A DNA stretch of 64,000 nt from UBA1014 sp964344035 (GTDB taxonomy: Bacteria; SAR324; NAC60-12), in the NCBI GenBank assembly GCA_964344035.1, contig CAYFLK010000009.1:1-64000 (forward strand), given 5' to 3'. This document shows, one piece after another, positions 19,101-27,430 of the stretch. The translations under genes and the position numbers were made by a program. Position 1 is the first letter of the stretch; every line of letters starts with the position of its first letter. The notes beneath the pieces were generated by a model. That model was not told where the DNA came from. It ran no database searches and saw only the letters and a list, made by a program, of their open reading frames with translations.

Positions 19101-22100
19101 GCATTCGAACATTTTCGAGATCATTCCGGAACCCACTCACTGACCCTGATCGGTTCCGGCACAGAGGAACTGCTAGATGAAATAGCTGAGGCAAAATCCG
19201 GGATACCCCGGGCATTTTCTCTGAATACAGAATGGCTTTCATCATGCGGCAGCGCGTTCTCTCCAAATCCTCTTGGGGGGAAGGGGAAAGTTGCCTTTGT
19301 CTATCCTGGAGGCTTCAACAGCTATCTGGGCAACGGAAGAACTATATTTGAAATGGACCCGGGACTGCACGAACGGATCGGGGCATTTACTTCAAACCTT
19401 GCGCAGCTGCTGCATGAGTCGCGGCTGTTTCCACGCACACTAGAACAGCTGACTGAGGAAAAACAACGGAAATTACAGGAAGAGTTCATCAATACCCCGA
19501 TAGCCATGTTTGAAAGCGGAATCACTTTCACCGCGATGACTACACGGATGCTGAGGCAGGGATTCAGGGTGGAACCTCATGCCGCGTTTGGATACAGCAT
19601 GGGCGAGGTTTCCATGCTGTTCTCTCTCGGTGTTTGGGGGAACATGGACCCGATGGCAAAAATCCTGAAAACCTCACCCCTGTTTTTGGAACGTCTGGCA
19701 GGACCGATGAAAACCATCCGGGATGCATGGACAATTAAGAATGACGAATTCCAGGAACAACCGCTTTGGGGTTGGTTCACTCTGAAGACATCTCCCGATT
19801 TGGCAGAGGAGCTGCTCAGAAATGAGGACCGTGTCTATCTCAGTCTGATAAACACCCCTAACGAAGTAGTGATCGCGGGTGAACCAAGTGCGTGTGAAAA
19901 AGTCATCCGCCAACTGGATTGCGAGTTTCACCCGATATCAGTCACCGATGTCGTACATTGTGAACCGGTCAAATCGGACTACGAAGAAATTAAACGAGTA
20001 CACACCAACCAAGTGGTATCCAAACCGAAAATTGATTTCTTTTCCGCCGCGGATTATGCAACCACTGAACTGGATAGCGAAACCCTGGCCGACAACATCG
20101 CCCGCATTTACGGCCGCACAGTGGATTTCCCCCGTCTGATCGAAAAAGTTTATGAACAAGGCAGCCGCATTTTCGTCGATCTCGGGCCGCGGGTCAGCTG
20201 TGCCCGCTGGATAAGCGAGACCCTCGAGAAACGTCCGCACCTGGCTTTAGGCATCAACCGCAAGGGGGTAGACGACAGACTGATGATCCTGCGCGCTTTG
20301 GCGCAACTGATTACTCATCAGGTCCCACTTGACATGCAGCCACTTTTTCCGGAACTGCCGACAAAAACCGGCAAACAGCTTTTGCAGGTCATCACCCTTG
20401 GCGGGACTCCCGTTCAATCGGTATTGACTGAGGAAAACAAGAACCGTTTCAGTCAAGCCCCGACCCAACCTATTCCGAAACCTTCACCCACTGATTTAGA
20501 TAAAACAAATGCTCAGCATCAGGTTGTGCGAAATGGTATCCATGATCCCAAAAACCCCCTGACAAAGAGTGTTCACAACGAGCCCCTGGCCGGACAACAG
20601 CCATTTCCCGGCAATCTGAGTCAAAGTCTCAATGCCGCCCATTCCGCCTTTCTGCTGATGCGCAGACAGGGCATGCGCGACATTGCCAGGATGATATCCG
20701 ATCACCAGCAGCAGATCTCGAAATTCGGGTACAATACAAACGCGGATGGTAATAACCGAATCAAATACGCAGTCCAAAATCAGAAGGATCCGGGGGTGAT
20801 TTTTGATGAGCAAGATTTGCGCGAATTTGCCGGCGGCAAAGTGGCCAACGTTTTCGGACCGGAATATGCTGAAATTGATGCTTTCACCAGGTGTGTGCGC
20901 CTACCAATGGATCCTTATCTCCTGGTCAGTAGAGTTACCCGATTGAACGCGAAACGTGGGGAGTTCAAACCCTCAACCATCACCACTGAATATGACATTC
21001 CGCACAATGCATGGTTCTGCACGGATGGTCAAATCCCGTGGGCGGTCGCTGTGGAATCCGGACAGTGTGACTTGCTGCTGATCAGTTATCTCGGCATTGA
21101 TTTCGAATGCCGCGGCGAGCAGGTATACCGGCTGCTTGACTGCACTCTAACTTACCTCGATGACATGCCGAAGGAGGGACAAACCCTGCGTTATGAAATC
21201 TCCATCAACTCCTTTGCAAGGCATGACAAAAACCTGCTGTTTTTCTTCAACTACAAGTGTTTTGTCGAAGAAAAAATGGTGCTACGCATGGACAACGGGT
21301 GCGCCGGATTTTTTTCAGACCATGATCTTGAACAAGGTCGGGGAGTGATCCGCAGCAAGGAGGAACTGCAGATTCGCAAAGAAGCAATGAAAGTTGAATT
21401 TCATCCCCTTTTACTTTGCATGCGGAATTCTTTCGACCGCAATGACCTCCTCGAACTTTCGCGGGGAAACACCGCAGGTTGTTTTGGTACCGGGTACGAA
21501 CAGCCGGGCCGTAACCCCTCCCTCAAGACGGCGCCGGATGCATTGCTGATGACCGACCGGATAGTTACCATTGACCGTCATGGGGGCCCCTGGGGGCTGG
21601 GTGAAGTGTTCGCCGAAAAAGACCTGGCGCCGGATCACTGGTATTTTCCCTGCCATTTCAAGGATGACCCCGTGCTTGCCGGTTCCCTGATGGCGGAAGG
21701 ATGTGTGCAGCTTCTGCAAATCTACATGCTATATTTGGGCCTGCAAACCAGGGTCACTGACGCTACCTTTCAGCCTATCCACGGAGTCCCGCAGATCGTC
21801 CGCTGCCGGGGCCAGGTGATCCCGGGAGACCCCTTGATGAGCTATCGCATGGTGGTCAAGGAAATCCGAGCCGAACCGATTCCCTATGCAATCGCCGATA
21901 TTGACATCCTTGTCGGAGAAAGGATCGTGGTGGATTTCCGGGACCTGGGAGTGCAGATGGTAGAGAGAAATTCCAGCGAACGCATCAGCCTGAAGCAATT
22001 AGAAGAGTTGCGTAAATCAGTAGATCATAAAACTGAAAGAGGTCAATCTGCACCGGATAAAATCCGCCCTGACGACTCAAGGAAAGAACAAGGATGGCTG

Positions 22101-23240
22101 GCAGACGAAGCGCAGATTCATGAATTCGCCCTGGGTGATGTGACCCGCTGTTTCGGCAAGGAATATGATATATATTCCGGCCGCCCCGTCCAGCGCAATC
22201 CAAACGGTGATTTACAGCTGCTCTCACGGGTGCTCAGTTTTTCAGGCGCCCGTCACCGTTTCGAGCAACCGATGCGGATTGTCAGCGAATACGATGTGCC
22301 CGGGAACGCCTGGTTTTTCAATGGGAATTCCCATCCGGATCAAATGCCATATTCAGTGTTGATGGAAATAGCACTGCAGCCCTGCGGATTCATTTCAGCA
22401 TATTCCGGAGCAATTCTGATGTACCCAGACTTGAACCTGCATTATCGTAACCTGGACGGCAACGGAACTTTGTTGAGCATTCCAGACTTAAAGGGATCGA
22501 AGATCACCGCGGAGATTGAACTGAAAAGCACTGTCGCATCCGGAAACACTATCATTCAAACTCACCAGTTTCTGCTTAAGTGCGGAAGTGATCCATTTTA
22601 CCGGGGTGATACGGTTTTCGGTTATTTCACTGATGAAGCACTCGAGAATCAGGTGGGCCTCGACGGAGGGAAAGAGGTCCATCCTTGGCTTGAACAACAC
22701 CAGAACTTCAATGTGACCCGTTATGATCTGAAATCAGGAATAGCGCCTGAATTAACAGGACCAGACCAAGATATGCCGTATTGGAGAATATGCGTGGAAA
22801 AACTTGGCTTCCTGGATGAAATCCATGTTGTGGCGGATGGTGGCGTTCATGGATGCGGATATGTGTATGGAGATAAAACCGTGATCCCGGATGACTGGTT
22901 TTTTCCATGCCATTTCCATCAGGACCCGGTAATGCCAGGATCGCTGGGTGTGGAAGCCATCATCCAGGCGCTACAGGCATTTGCAATCGACCAAAAGATG
23001 GAACAGTCCTTCAGAAACCCGCATTTCAAATGGGTGCTGGGGAAAACAAAATGGAAATACCGTGGACAGATCATTCCCAGCACCAAGCTGATGCGACTGG
23101 AGGTGCACATAAAACAGGTCCTCCGCAACACGGAACAAGTGACCCTCAGCGCTGATGCCAGTCTCTGGCGGGATGAACTGAGAATTTATGAAATCAGTGA
23201 CCTGACAATCGGCATAGAGGAATCCCTGAAACAATCATAG
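16176..23240 (+). CDS. Pfa-type lipid synthase, KS-CLF-AT-DH-DH subunit
   Basis: A 2354-residue partner of the preceding synthase, PfaC/Pfa3-like. Domains in order: active ketosynthase (Cys199 in LDAACASS; ECHATGTP; SNLGHMLTAAG); a second KS-like domain from about 470 to 900 in which the Cys region reads SISAEENSLS, so it lacks the nucleophile and should be a chain-length factor; an acyltransferase from about 1036 with GYSMGE near 1140, the function of stand-alone PfaB in gammaproteobacteria; a variable linker 1430-1540; then two FabA-type hotdog dehydratase blocks (CHFKDDPVLAGS near 1825 and CHFHQDPVMPGS near 2244). No acylglycerol-phosphate acyltransferase tail is present. It starts 45 bases after the KR-DH frame, so it is probably co-transcribed. 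Its stop overlaps the convergent gene at 23235 by six bases. No enoyl reductase (PfaD) is adjacent. Confidence 0.92.
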   Translation: MEPIAVIGISTLFPGAQTPAEFWDNLLTGKDSRIAASESQMGCDPGKFYEPKKGVEDRFYCLQGGYIHDFSLDPDGFELPAESISGLDDVYRWSLYVAREALRNSGYLAERKVLERCGVVLGNLSFPTKSSNRHFMPIYGKVLGPVIGELLGRNEFTLKDALDPLEPDPDCAGISGMPATLIAEALGLKGPGFALDAACASSLYSVALSCQYLNCRKADLMLAGAVSAADPFFINMGFSIFQAFPENDISRPLDQHSAGLFAAEGAGMFVLKRLSDAIRENDRIEAVIHGFGWSNDGRGQFVLSPNPKGQQLAFERAYSDSDVNPGAIDYIECHATGTPLGDKVELNSIESFFERHGETPYIGSVKSNLGHMLTAAGMGGMTKVILALQHGRIPATINVKTPMESEGGTVSGNLIIRETAEWPHAKPERRAAVNAFGFGGTNAHLIFENIGDPATRTIAAGQTNPEKNRAPLPMAIIGMDAIFGPCNGLDELYDTIHSGKSHFQQLPNTRWKGFEKYPDAFGKTGFHPDALKGAWLKEFKIDFMRFKMPPNPKERLIPQQLLLMEVTDRALRRTQLQPGQNVAVLVAMETELELHRFRGRINLEEQIAASLENTGILLTEDEQQSLTDMVKDSLLHSVPVNQFTSFIGNIMASRISSLWDFSGPAFSISAEENSLSRALETAQLLLENENVEAVVVSAVDLAGSPEHVYLRQKEFPPHSGAGVFAFDQQVEGWLPGEGAGTVIVQSMNQAETAGNTVLATIDSIQFSRGINVESVSEAAHAAMKTADIQPQDISLLELSASGIPEEDLVEIGGLSQVYGGSHENREQRTLPGYAVGSIKANIGHTSAASGMAALIKTTLCLRHRIMPAVPEWRGACKELKNKDSFYVPDETQPWLAARDRQSFKAAINVLGRDRVCSHMILSEYPRKPEIAMPANSGPWMLLPLSGNGEKELLSRLEDASNSLKSSDNPQRVLRDAFEHFRDHSGTHSLTLIGSGTEELLDEIAEAKSGIPRAFSLNTEWLSSCGSAFSPNPLGGKGKVAFVYPGGFNSYLGNGRTIFEMDPGLHERIGAFTSNLAQLLHESRLFPRTLEQLTEEKQRKLQEEFINTPIAMFESGITFTAMTTRMLRQGFRVEPHAAFGYSMGEVSMLFSLGVWGNMDPMAKILKTSPLFLERLAGPMKTIRDAWTIKNDEFQEQPLWGWFTLKTSPDLAEELLRNEDRVYLSLINTPNEVVIAGEPSACEKVIRQLDCEFHPISVTDVVHCEPVKSDYEEIKRVHTNQVVSKPKIDFFSAADYATTELDSETLADNIARIYGRTVDFPRLIEKVYEQGSRIFVDLGPRVSCARWISETLEKRPHLALGINRKGVDDRLMILRALAQLITHQVPLDMQPLFPELPTKTGKQLLQVITLGGTPVQSVLTEENKNRFSQAPTQPIPKPSPTDLDKTNAQHQVVRNGIHDPKNPLTKSVHNEPLAGQQPFPGNLSQSLNAAHSAFLLMRRQGMRDIARMISDHQQQISKFGYNTNADGNNRIKYAVQNQKDPGVIFDEQDLREFAGGKVANVFGPEYAEIDAFTRCVRLPMDPYLLVSRVTRLNAKRGEFKPSTITTEYDIPHNAWFCTDGQIPWAVAVESGQCDLLLISYLGIDFECRGEQVYRLLDCTLTYLDDMPKEGQTLRYEISINSFARHDKNLLFFFNYKCFVEEKMVLRMDNGCAGFFSDHDLEQGRGVIRSKEELQIRKEAMKVEFHPLLLCMRNSFDRNDLLELSRGNTAGCFGTGYEQPGRNPSLKTAPDALLMTDRIVTIDRHGGPWGLGEVFAEKDLAPDHWYFPCHFKDDPVLAGSLMAEGCVQLLQIYMLYLGLQTRVTDATFQPIHGVPQIVRCRGQVIPGDPLMSYRMVVKEIRAEPIPYAIADIDILVGERIVVDFRDLGVQMVERNSSERISLKQLEELRKSVDHKTERGQSAPDKIRPDDSRKEQGWLADEAQIHEFALGDVTRCFGKEYDIYSGRPVQRNPNGDLQLLSRVLSFSGARHRFEQPMRIVSEYDVPGNAWFFNGNSHPDQMPYSVLMEIALQPCGFISAYSGAILMYPDLNLHYRNLDGNGTLLSIPDLKGSKITAEIELKSTVASGNTIIQTHQFLLKCGSDPFYRGDTVFGYFTDEALENQVGLDGGKEVHPWLEQHQNFNVTRYDLKSGIAPELTGPDQDMPYWRICVEKLGFLDEIHVVADGGVHGCGYVYGDKTVIPDDWFFPCHFHQDPVMPGSLGVEAIIQALQAFAIDQKMEQSFRNPHFKWVLGKTKWKYRGQIIPSTKLMRLEVHIKQVLRNTEQVTLSADASLWRDELRIYEISDLTIGIEESLKQS

Positions 23241-23627
23241 TTCTTCGGGGGTGCCGGATTCCATCCCCCACACGGAGCGGATCAGCGGGTAGATATCATC
23301 CAGATCGACCACTAATTCCCGACCTTCTGGATCAATCGCAATCGTCCTGCCATGCAGTTCCTCCATCGTTTCCCGTTCATAGGCAATCGTTCTCACCATG
23401 CAAATTTCACCATCCTCCAGTATTTGTGCCAGCTCTTTTTTAAACTTATGGATAGACCGCCCTTTGATCTCACCTCCATCTGAAATGATAAACCCCAACT
23501 TCCCGGAACGAATCCCTTTTTCTCCATAAAGGACTTCCAGGCCATACTTCTCACACAACTGCTCAAATCTCGCGGGGTCCTTTACTTTGAAATAACTGCT
23601 TCTTGATTTCTCGATAAAATCACGCAT
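23235..23627 (-). CDS. Hypothetical protein, 130 aa
   Basis: A 130-residue soluble protein, mixed alpha/beta, lacking signal peptide or membrane segment. It opens MRDFIEKSRSSYFKVKDP and has an acidic C-terminal part (VVDLDDIYPLIRSVWG). No family is recognised. It is downstream of rplL on the same strand with a 260-base gap and tail-to-tail with the synthase gene, their ends overlapping by six bases. It occupies the place where rpoB is usually found. Confidence 0.65.
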   Translation of the reverse strand: MRDFIEKSRSSYFKVKDPARFEQLCEKYGLEVLYGEKGIRSGKLGFIISDGGEIKGRSIHKFKKELAQILEDGEICMVRTIAYERETMEELHGRTIAIDPEGRELVVDLDDIYPLIRSVWGMESGTPEEL

Positions 23628-23833
23628 TCTTGATGAAAGTCTTTAGCAAGTGGTATTGGCAACAGGCAGGTCACCCAACAGGAAAATACAGAATAAAAAA
23701 TGTTTCCGGGTGTTTCAGGGGCATAAAAAGGCGCTCCCATTCCGGAATGCACGTATCAGCCCAGAATTGAAGGAAGCGGGACCAGGGAATCATGCTCGGC
23801 AGGTTGTGGGATCAACCGGCATTAGGGTCCGTG

Positions 23834-23865
23834 GGCGTCCATCGTTTTTAGAGAGGATGGACACC
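23834..23865 (-). terminator. Hairpin after rplL, possible attenuator or processing site
   Basis: On the minus strand GGTGTCCATC pairs with GATGGACGCC (9 of 10 bases) across a 12-base loop, 24 bases after the rplL stop. No T run follows, so intrinsic termination is doubtful. Attenuator or RNase III sites are known after rplL in other bacteria. Confidence 0.35.
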
Positions 23866-23889
23866 AGGTTTTGTGTGTAAATTGCGGAT

Positions 23890-24273
23890 TTACTTGACTT
23901 CAGCTTGCGCGCCTGCTTCTTCAAGCTTCTTCTTGATTTCTTCAGCTTCTTCCTGAGGAATTCCCTCCTTGACCGGTTTCGGACAGGATTCAACGAATTC
24001 CTTCGCCTCTTTCAATCCAAGCCCGGTGAGGGACCGGATCTCCTTGATCACATTAATCTTCTTCTCACCGAATGAAGTGAGGATGACATCAAACTCGGTC
24101 TTTTCCTCTACGGCCGCCTCAACCGCTCCCGCACCGGCGGCAGGCGCGGCAGCAACTGCCGCGGCAGCGCTAACCCCAAATTTCTCTTCCAGTTCCTTAA
24201 CCATTTCCGACAGTTCCAAAACGGACATGTTGGCAATGAAATCAATGACTTGTTCTTTGGTCACTTTTGCCAT
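23890..24273 (-). CDS. rplL: Ribosomal protein L7/L12
   Basis: 127-residue stalk protein of the large ribosomal subunit, binding translation factors. The N-terminal dimer domain is followed by the Ala/Gly/Pro-rich hinge (AAAAVAAAPAAGAGAVEAA) and the compact C-terminal domain with KTEFDVILTSFGEKKINVIK and LGLKEAKEFVE. Length is typical. It follows rplJ by 116 bases in the usual order, but rpoB is not found downstream. Confidence 0.98.
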   Translation of the reverse strand: MAKVTKEQVIDFIANMSVLELSEMVKELEEKFGVSAAAAVAAAPAAGAGAVEAAVEEKTEFDVILTSFGEKKINVIKEIRSLTGLGLKEAKEFVESCPKPVKEGIPQEEAEEIKKKLEEAGAQAEVK

Positions 24274-24389
24274 GACTTATTCTCTCTTTAGGTTATTCCT
24301 TTCAATCGGGAAAGGATGTGAAGGGGTTCAGGGCACATGCCGCGGAAACACCCGGATGCCCACAAAATGCAGGCTGTGTTGAAATGGTA

Positions 24390-24923
24390 TCAATTCTTGC
24401 TGTCTCCGATAGCGGACAGGGTCCTGACAAATTTTGCCGGAACCTCGCTGAGTGTCCGCACAAGTTGAGTGGCCGGGGCCTGCAACATAAACAGCAGTTT
24501 CACCAGCAGTTCCTCTTTGCCTGGCAGATTCGACAGGGCCACCACCTGTTCCTCAGTGAGCACAGATGTTTTTGCATCTCCCACCAGCACGCCCGCGTGT
24601 ATCTTGAGATCCGGATTCCCAACAGCGGTTTTTACCAGCACTTTAGCTGGTCCGATAGGATCACCCTCACTGTAGACAAGAGCCCGGGTATCGTTCAGCT
24701 GATCCTTGATCCCTTCATAAGGGGTTTCTTCCACAGCAAGCCGCGCTAGCGTGTTCTTGAGAACCTTCATGGTGGAGTCGGTTTCATGAAGTTTACGTCT
24801 CAGTTCCACCAGTTCGTTTGCCGCCAGTCCCCGGTAATCCACAAGCACCCCGGAGGCGGCGCTATTGAAGATCCTGTTCAGCTCTCCTACCAGTTCTTCC
24901 TTTTGTAAACGATCCATCAGCAA
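24390..24923 (-). CDS. rplJ: Ribosomal protein L10
   Basis: 177-residue stalk base that holds L7/L12 dimers on 23S rRNA. The family pattern is clear: DYRGLAANELVELRRKLHE near the N-terminus, then KVLKNTLARLAVEETPYEGI. Translation start ATG at 24923. It is preceded by a long leader (25006-25115) with the features of the L10-binding autoregulatory RNA, so the L10/L12 complex probably represses its own synthesis as in other bacteria. Confidence 0.97.
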   Translation of the reverse strand: MLMDRLQKEELVGELNRIFNSAASGVLVDYRGLAANELVELRRKLHETDSTMKVLKNTLARLAVEETPYEGIKDQLNDTRALVYSEGDPIGPAKVLVKTAVGNPDLKIHAGVLVGDAKTSVLTEEQVVALSNLPGKEELLVKLLFMLQAPATQLVRTLSEVPAKFVRTLSAIGDSKN

Positions 24924-25005
24924 TTCCTAAACAAACGTGTAATCAGGCACAGGGCTTTGCCCTGCAAAGCAAGCCCGAATAAATAATTCTGATTGACGAA
25001 GAGAG

Positions 25006-25115
25006 TACATGCTCCACGATGCCCGGCATCGTGGAATGTAAGCAAGGGAGGATGCTGCCTCAACAGGGTTTCGATTTAAGCCCAAGGGGGGCCCCTGTGG
25101 TCTTCGACAACCGTA
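25006..25115 (-). promoter_or_regulatory. L10 (rplJ) leader, autoregulatory RNA candidate
   Basis: The 207-base rplA-rplJ gap holds two structured parts on the minus strand. The first, 25054-25115, has CGAAGACC and CACAGGGG pairing towards CCCTGTTG with an internal GGCTTAAA, resembling the kink-turn L10-binding site. The second, 25006-25040, is a hairpin of 10 plus 5 bp closed by TCCACGATGC/GCATCGTGGA and TACAT/ATGTA. Position and motifs fit L10/L12 feedback control. Confidence 0.65.
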
Positions 25116-25131
25116 TCAGGTCAGTAATGTT

Positions 25132-25824
25132 TCACGACGCGGTCTGCGGGTCAACCTTGAGCCCCGGGCCCATGGTTGAACTGAGACTGCAATAGCGCAG
25201 GTACACTCCTTTTGAAGTGGAGGGTTTAAGCCGATTCACGGCATCTATGAAGGAAGCTATATTTTCATACAGCTTCTCGGAATCAAAGGAAATCTTCCCC
25301 ACCGGCGCATGCAGGTTGGCTTGTTTGTCAACCCGGAATTCAACCTGTCCGGATTTGATCGTTTTAATCAGCGGGGCGAGTTCGAAGGTCACTGTTCCAA
25401 CCTTCGGATTGGGCATAAGTCCCCGGGGGCCGAGGATCTTTCCGATTCTGCCCACCACGCTCATCATGTCCGGGGTGGCGACCACCCGGTCAAATTCCAG
25501 CCATCCTTCCTTTATTTTTTTGGAAAAATCTTCTCCTCCAACAAAATCCGCACCGGCTTCCTGGGCTTCAAGGATTTTTTCTCCTTTTGCAAACGCAAGC
25601 ACCCTGACTTCCTTACCCAGCCCATGAGGGAGGGAACATGTGCCGCGGACCATCTGGTCTGCCTTGCGAGGATCAACCCCGAGTTTCAAGGCAACTTCAA
25701 CGGTTTCATTAAACTTGGTCGCCTTTACGGACTTAAGCAGGTCAATCGCCTCGTTGAGAGGATGGATTTTGTCCCGGTCCAGTTTGCTGTTGATCAGTTT
25801 GGTGCGTTTGGATGTTCTTGTCAT
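25132..25824 (-). CDS. rplA: Ribosomal protein L1
   Basis: 230-residue L1 stalk protein of the large subunit. Signatures include ALKLGVDPRKADQMVRGT, the VRVLAFAKG segment, GKILGPRGLMPNPKVGT and the C-terminal AVNRLKPSTSKGVYLR. Length is typical. It follows rplK by nine bases on the same strand, the standard L11 operon, where L1 usually represses translation of both. Confidence 0.98.
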   Translation of the reverse strand: MTRTSKRTKLINSKLDRDKIHPLNEAIDLLKSVKATKFNETVEVALKLGVDPRKADQMVRGTCSLPHGLGKEVRVLAFAKGEKILEAQEAGADFVGGEDFSKKIKEGWLEFDRVVATPDMMSVVGRIGKILGPRGLMPNPKVGTVTFELAPLIKTIKSGQVEFRVDKQANLHAPVGKISFDSEKLYENIASFIDAVNRLKPSTSKGVYLRYCSLSSTMGPGLKVDPQTAS

Positions 25825-25833
25825 TTCTTCTCC

Positions 25834-26259
25834 TTACACTCCTTCCACCAGCACCCCCATGCTGCGGGCGGTTCCTGCAACCGTACGCATGGCGGCTTCA
25901 ATGTCATAACAGTTCAAATCCGGCATTTTCAAGGCCGCGATCTCCTTAACCTGCTCGCGGGAAATTGTCCCCACTTTTGTGGTGTTAGGAGTCGAGGACC
26001 CTTTTTCCAGTTTCAGAGCTTTCTTGATCAAAACCGGAACAGGAGGGGTCTTGGTGATGAAACTGAAAGACCGGTCCTTGTATACAGTAATCACTACCGG
26101 AATGATGGTGTCCTGCCCCTGAGTCTGCGCGTTGAATGTTTTGCAAAACTCCATGATGTTCACCCCGTGCTGCCCAAGTGCGGGGCCAATCGGAGGAGAA
26201 GGGTTTGCCTGTCCCGCCGGCACTTGAAGCCGGATAGTGGTTGTAATTTCCTTGGCCAT
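25834..26259 (-). CDS. rplK: Ribosomal protein L11
   Basis: 141-residue GTPase-centre protein of the large subunit. The N-terminal domain carries the conserved PAGQANPSPPIGPALGQHGV; the C-terminal domain ends MRTVAGTARSMGVLVEG. Starts 3 bases after the nusG stop, in the common order secE-nusG-rplK-rplA. Confidence 0.98.
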   Translation of the reverse strand: MAKEITTTIRLQVPAGQANPSPPIGPALGQHGVNIMEFCKTFNAQTQGQDTIIPVVITVYKDRSFSFITKTPPVPVLIKKALKLEKGSSTPNTTKVGTISREQVKEIAALKMPDLNCYDIEAAMRTVAGTARSMGVLVEGV

Positions 26260-26262
26260 GTC

Positions 26263-26895
26263 TCAAACGTATTTCACTTTGTCGAATTCAACTTCAACCG
26301 GGGTGGGTCTGCCGAAAATACTGACAAGAACTTTCAGGCGTTTCCGCTCCGGATTGATTTCATCGATCACCCCGTTAAAGTTATTGAACGGTCCCTCGGT
26401 GATCATTACTTTTTGACCGATTTGATACTCGTCCACCGAAGCAGATTGCTGAAAACCCTCGCTGATCTGATTACGGATATCATTCAGTTCCTTTTCGTCA
26501 AGCGGCAGTGGATCCCTTTGTGTGCCACCAACGAAGCCGGATACGCGGTTGGTGTTCATCAGTAGATGCCAGAGTTCCGGACGCAGTTCCATGCGGATAA
26601 GCAGATATCCCGGAAAATATTTTTGGTTGATTTTTCGTTTCTTTCCGCCTTTGGTTTTGATCACATCTTCCGCGGGAATGAAAATTTCGTCCACAAGGTG
26701 TTCCAACTGCTCAATCCGCAATTTCTCCCGGATGGTTTTTTCCACCCGCTGTTCATACCCGGCATATGCTTGCAGGATGTACCACTTGGCGTTCGGGTTT
26801 TGCGGCTTCGGAGGCGGTTCCGTATCCACTACATCAGCAGCTTTGGGCGCCTCCTCCACAGACGTCATTTCCATTTCTTCTTTTTCCACCGACAT
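26263..26895 (-). CDS. nusG: Transcription antitermination/elongation factor NusG
   Basis: 210-residue RNA polymerase-associated factor linking transcription to Rho and the ribosome. An acidic, Pro-rich extension of about 34 residues precedes the NGN domain (WYILQAYAGYEQRVEKTI; INQKYFPGYLLIRM), which is followed by the C-terminal KOW domain (QKVMITEGPFNNFNGVIDEI). The core is of normal length, so the extension is extra; a later start would remove most of it but no better ribosome site is evident. secE lies 7 bases upstream. Confidence 0.97.
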   Translation of the reverse strand: MSVEKEEMEMTSVEEAPKAADVVDTEPPPKPQNPNAKWYILQAYAGYEQRVEKTIREKLRIEQLEHLVDEIFIPAEDVIKTKGGKKRKINQKYFPGYLLIRMELRPELWHLLMNTNRVSGFVGGTQRDPLPLDEKELNDIRNQISEGFQQSASVDEYQIGQKVMITEGPFNNFNGVIDEINPERKRLKVLVSIFGRPTPVEVEFDKVKYV

Positions 26896-26902
26896 TACCG
26901 GG

Positions 26903-27091
26903 TCACCCTGAAATAACCACCTTCATCACATTCGCCAGAATCTGGTCAGCAATCCCCAGATATACTGCAATCACCAGCGAAACACTAAGCACTACCGAGG
27001 TTGAACGGATCGTTGCTTCCCTGGTCGGCCATTGCACACGCTTGAATTCCGTGCGCACATCCTCCAAAAACTGTTTGATCCTTTTGAACAT
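26903..27091 (-). CDS. secE: Preprotein translocase subunit SecE
   Basis: 62-residue single-span subunit of the SecYEG channel. The amphipathic helix FLEDVRTEFKRVQWPTREAT, with the family's W-P-T/S signature, is followed by one membrane segment (SVVLSVSLVIAVYLGIADQI). The short form is typical outside the enterobacteria. Between tRNA-Trp and nusG, the classical position. Confidence 0.97.
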   Translation of the reverse strand: MFKRIKQFLEDVRTEFKRVQWPTREATIRSTSVVLSVSLVIAVYLGIADQILANVMKVVISG

Positions 27092-27145
27092 AAAACGTGT
27101 TTCCTTATTCCGCTCACAGACAAACCCTACTTCCCGCCTGCACGG

Positions 27146-27221
27146 TGGCAGGACAGACAGGGATCGAACCTGCGACCTTCGGTTTTGGAGACCGATGCTC
27201 TACCAACTGAGCTACTGTCCT
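27146..27221 (-). tRNA. tRNA-Trp (CCA)
   Basis: Full cloverleaf on the minus strand: acceptor AGGACAG/CTGTCCT, D-arm AGCTCAGTTGGTAGAGC, anticodon loop CTCCAAA with CCA, T-loop GGTTCGATCC, and an encoded 3' CCA. It precedes secE, as in many bacteria. Confidence 0.96.
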
Positions 27222-27252
27222 GTCTGATGGCTCGAACTGTTGCCGGCCTGAT

Positions 27253-27402
27253 TTATTTGGCTTCCTTGTGAAGAGTGTGCCGGCGGTCCCAGCGGCAGTA
27301 CTTGCGCACCTTCATCCGCTCGGTTTTCAACTTCTTGTTTCTGGAAGCAGTATAGTTGCGTCGTTTGCACTCAGTGCATTCAAGCTGAATAGTATCTCGC
27401 AT
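27253..27402 (-). CDS. rpmG: Ribosomal protein L33
   Basis: A 49-residue protein starting MRDTIQLECTECKRRNYT and ending RRHTLHKEAK, the compact L33 fold of the large subunit. Two zinc-ligand-type cysteines are present as C-x-x-C near the N-terminus; the second pair is reduced to one Cys (VRKYCRWDRR). Lies between tRNA-Thr(GGT) and tRNA-Trp, its usual place ahead of secE-nusG. Confidence 0.95.
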   Translation of the reverse strand: MRDTIQLECTECKRRNYTASRNKKLKTERMKVRKYCRWDRRHTLHKEAK

Positions 27403-27430
27403 CCGCTGCCTTCGGCACGGGGTATAAAAT

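Noticed and set aside
24390..24923. Plus-strand frames opposite rplJ and rplL
   Set aside because: Antisense shadows of certain ribosomal protein genes.
25309..26565. Plus-strand open frame of 418 codons
   Set aside because: Entirely antisense to rplA, rplK and part of nusG, which are certain; composition reflects the shadow of those genes.
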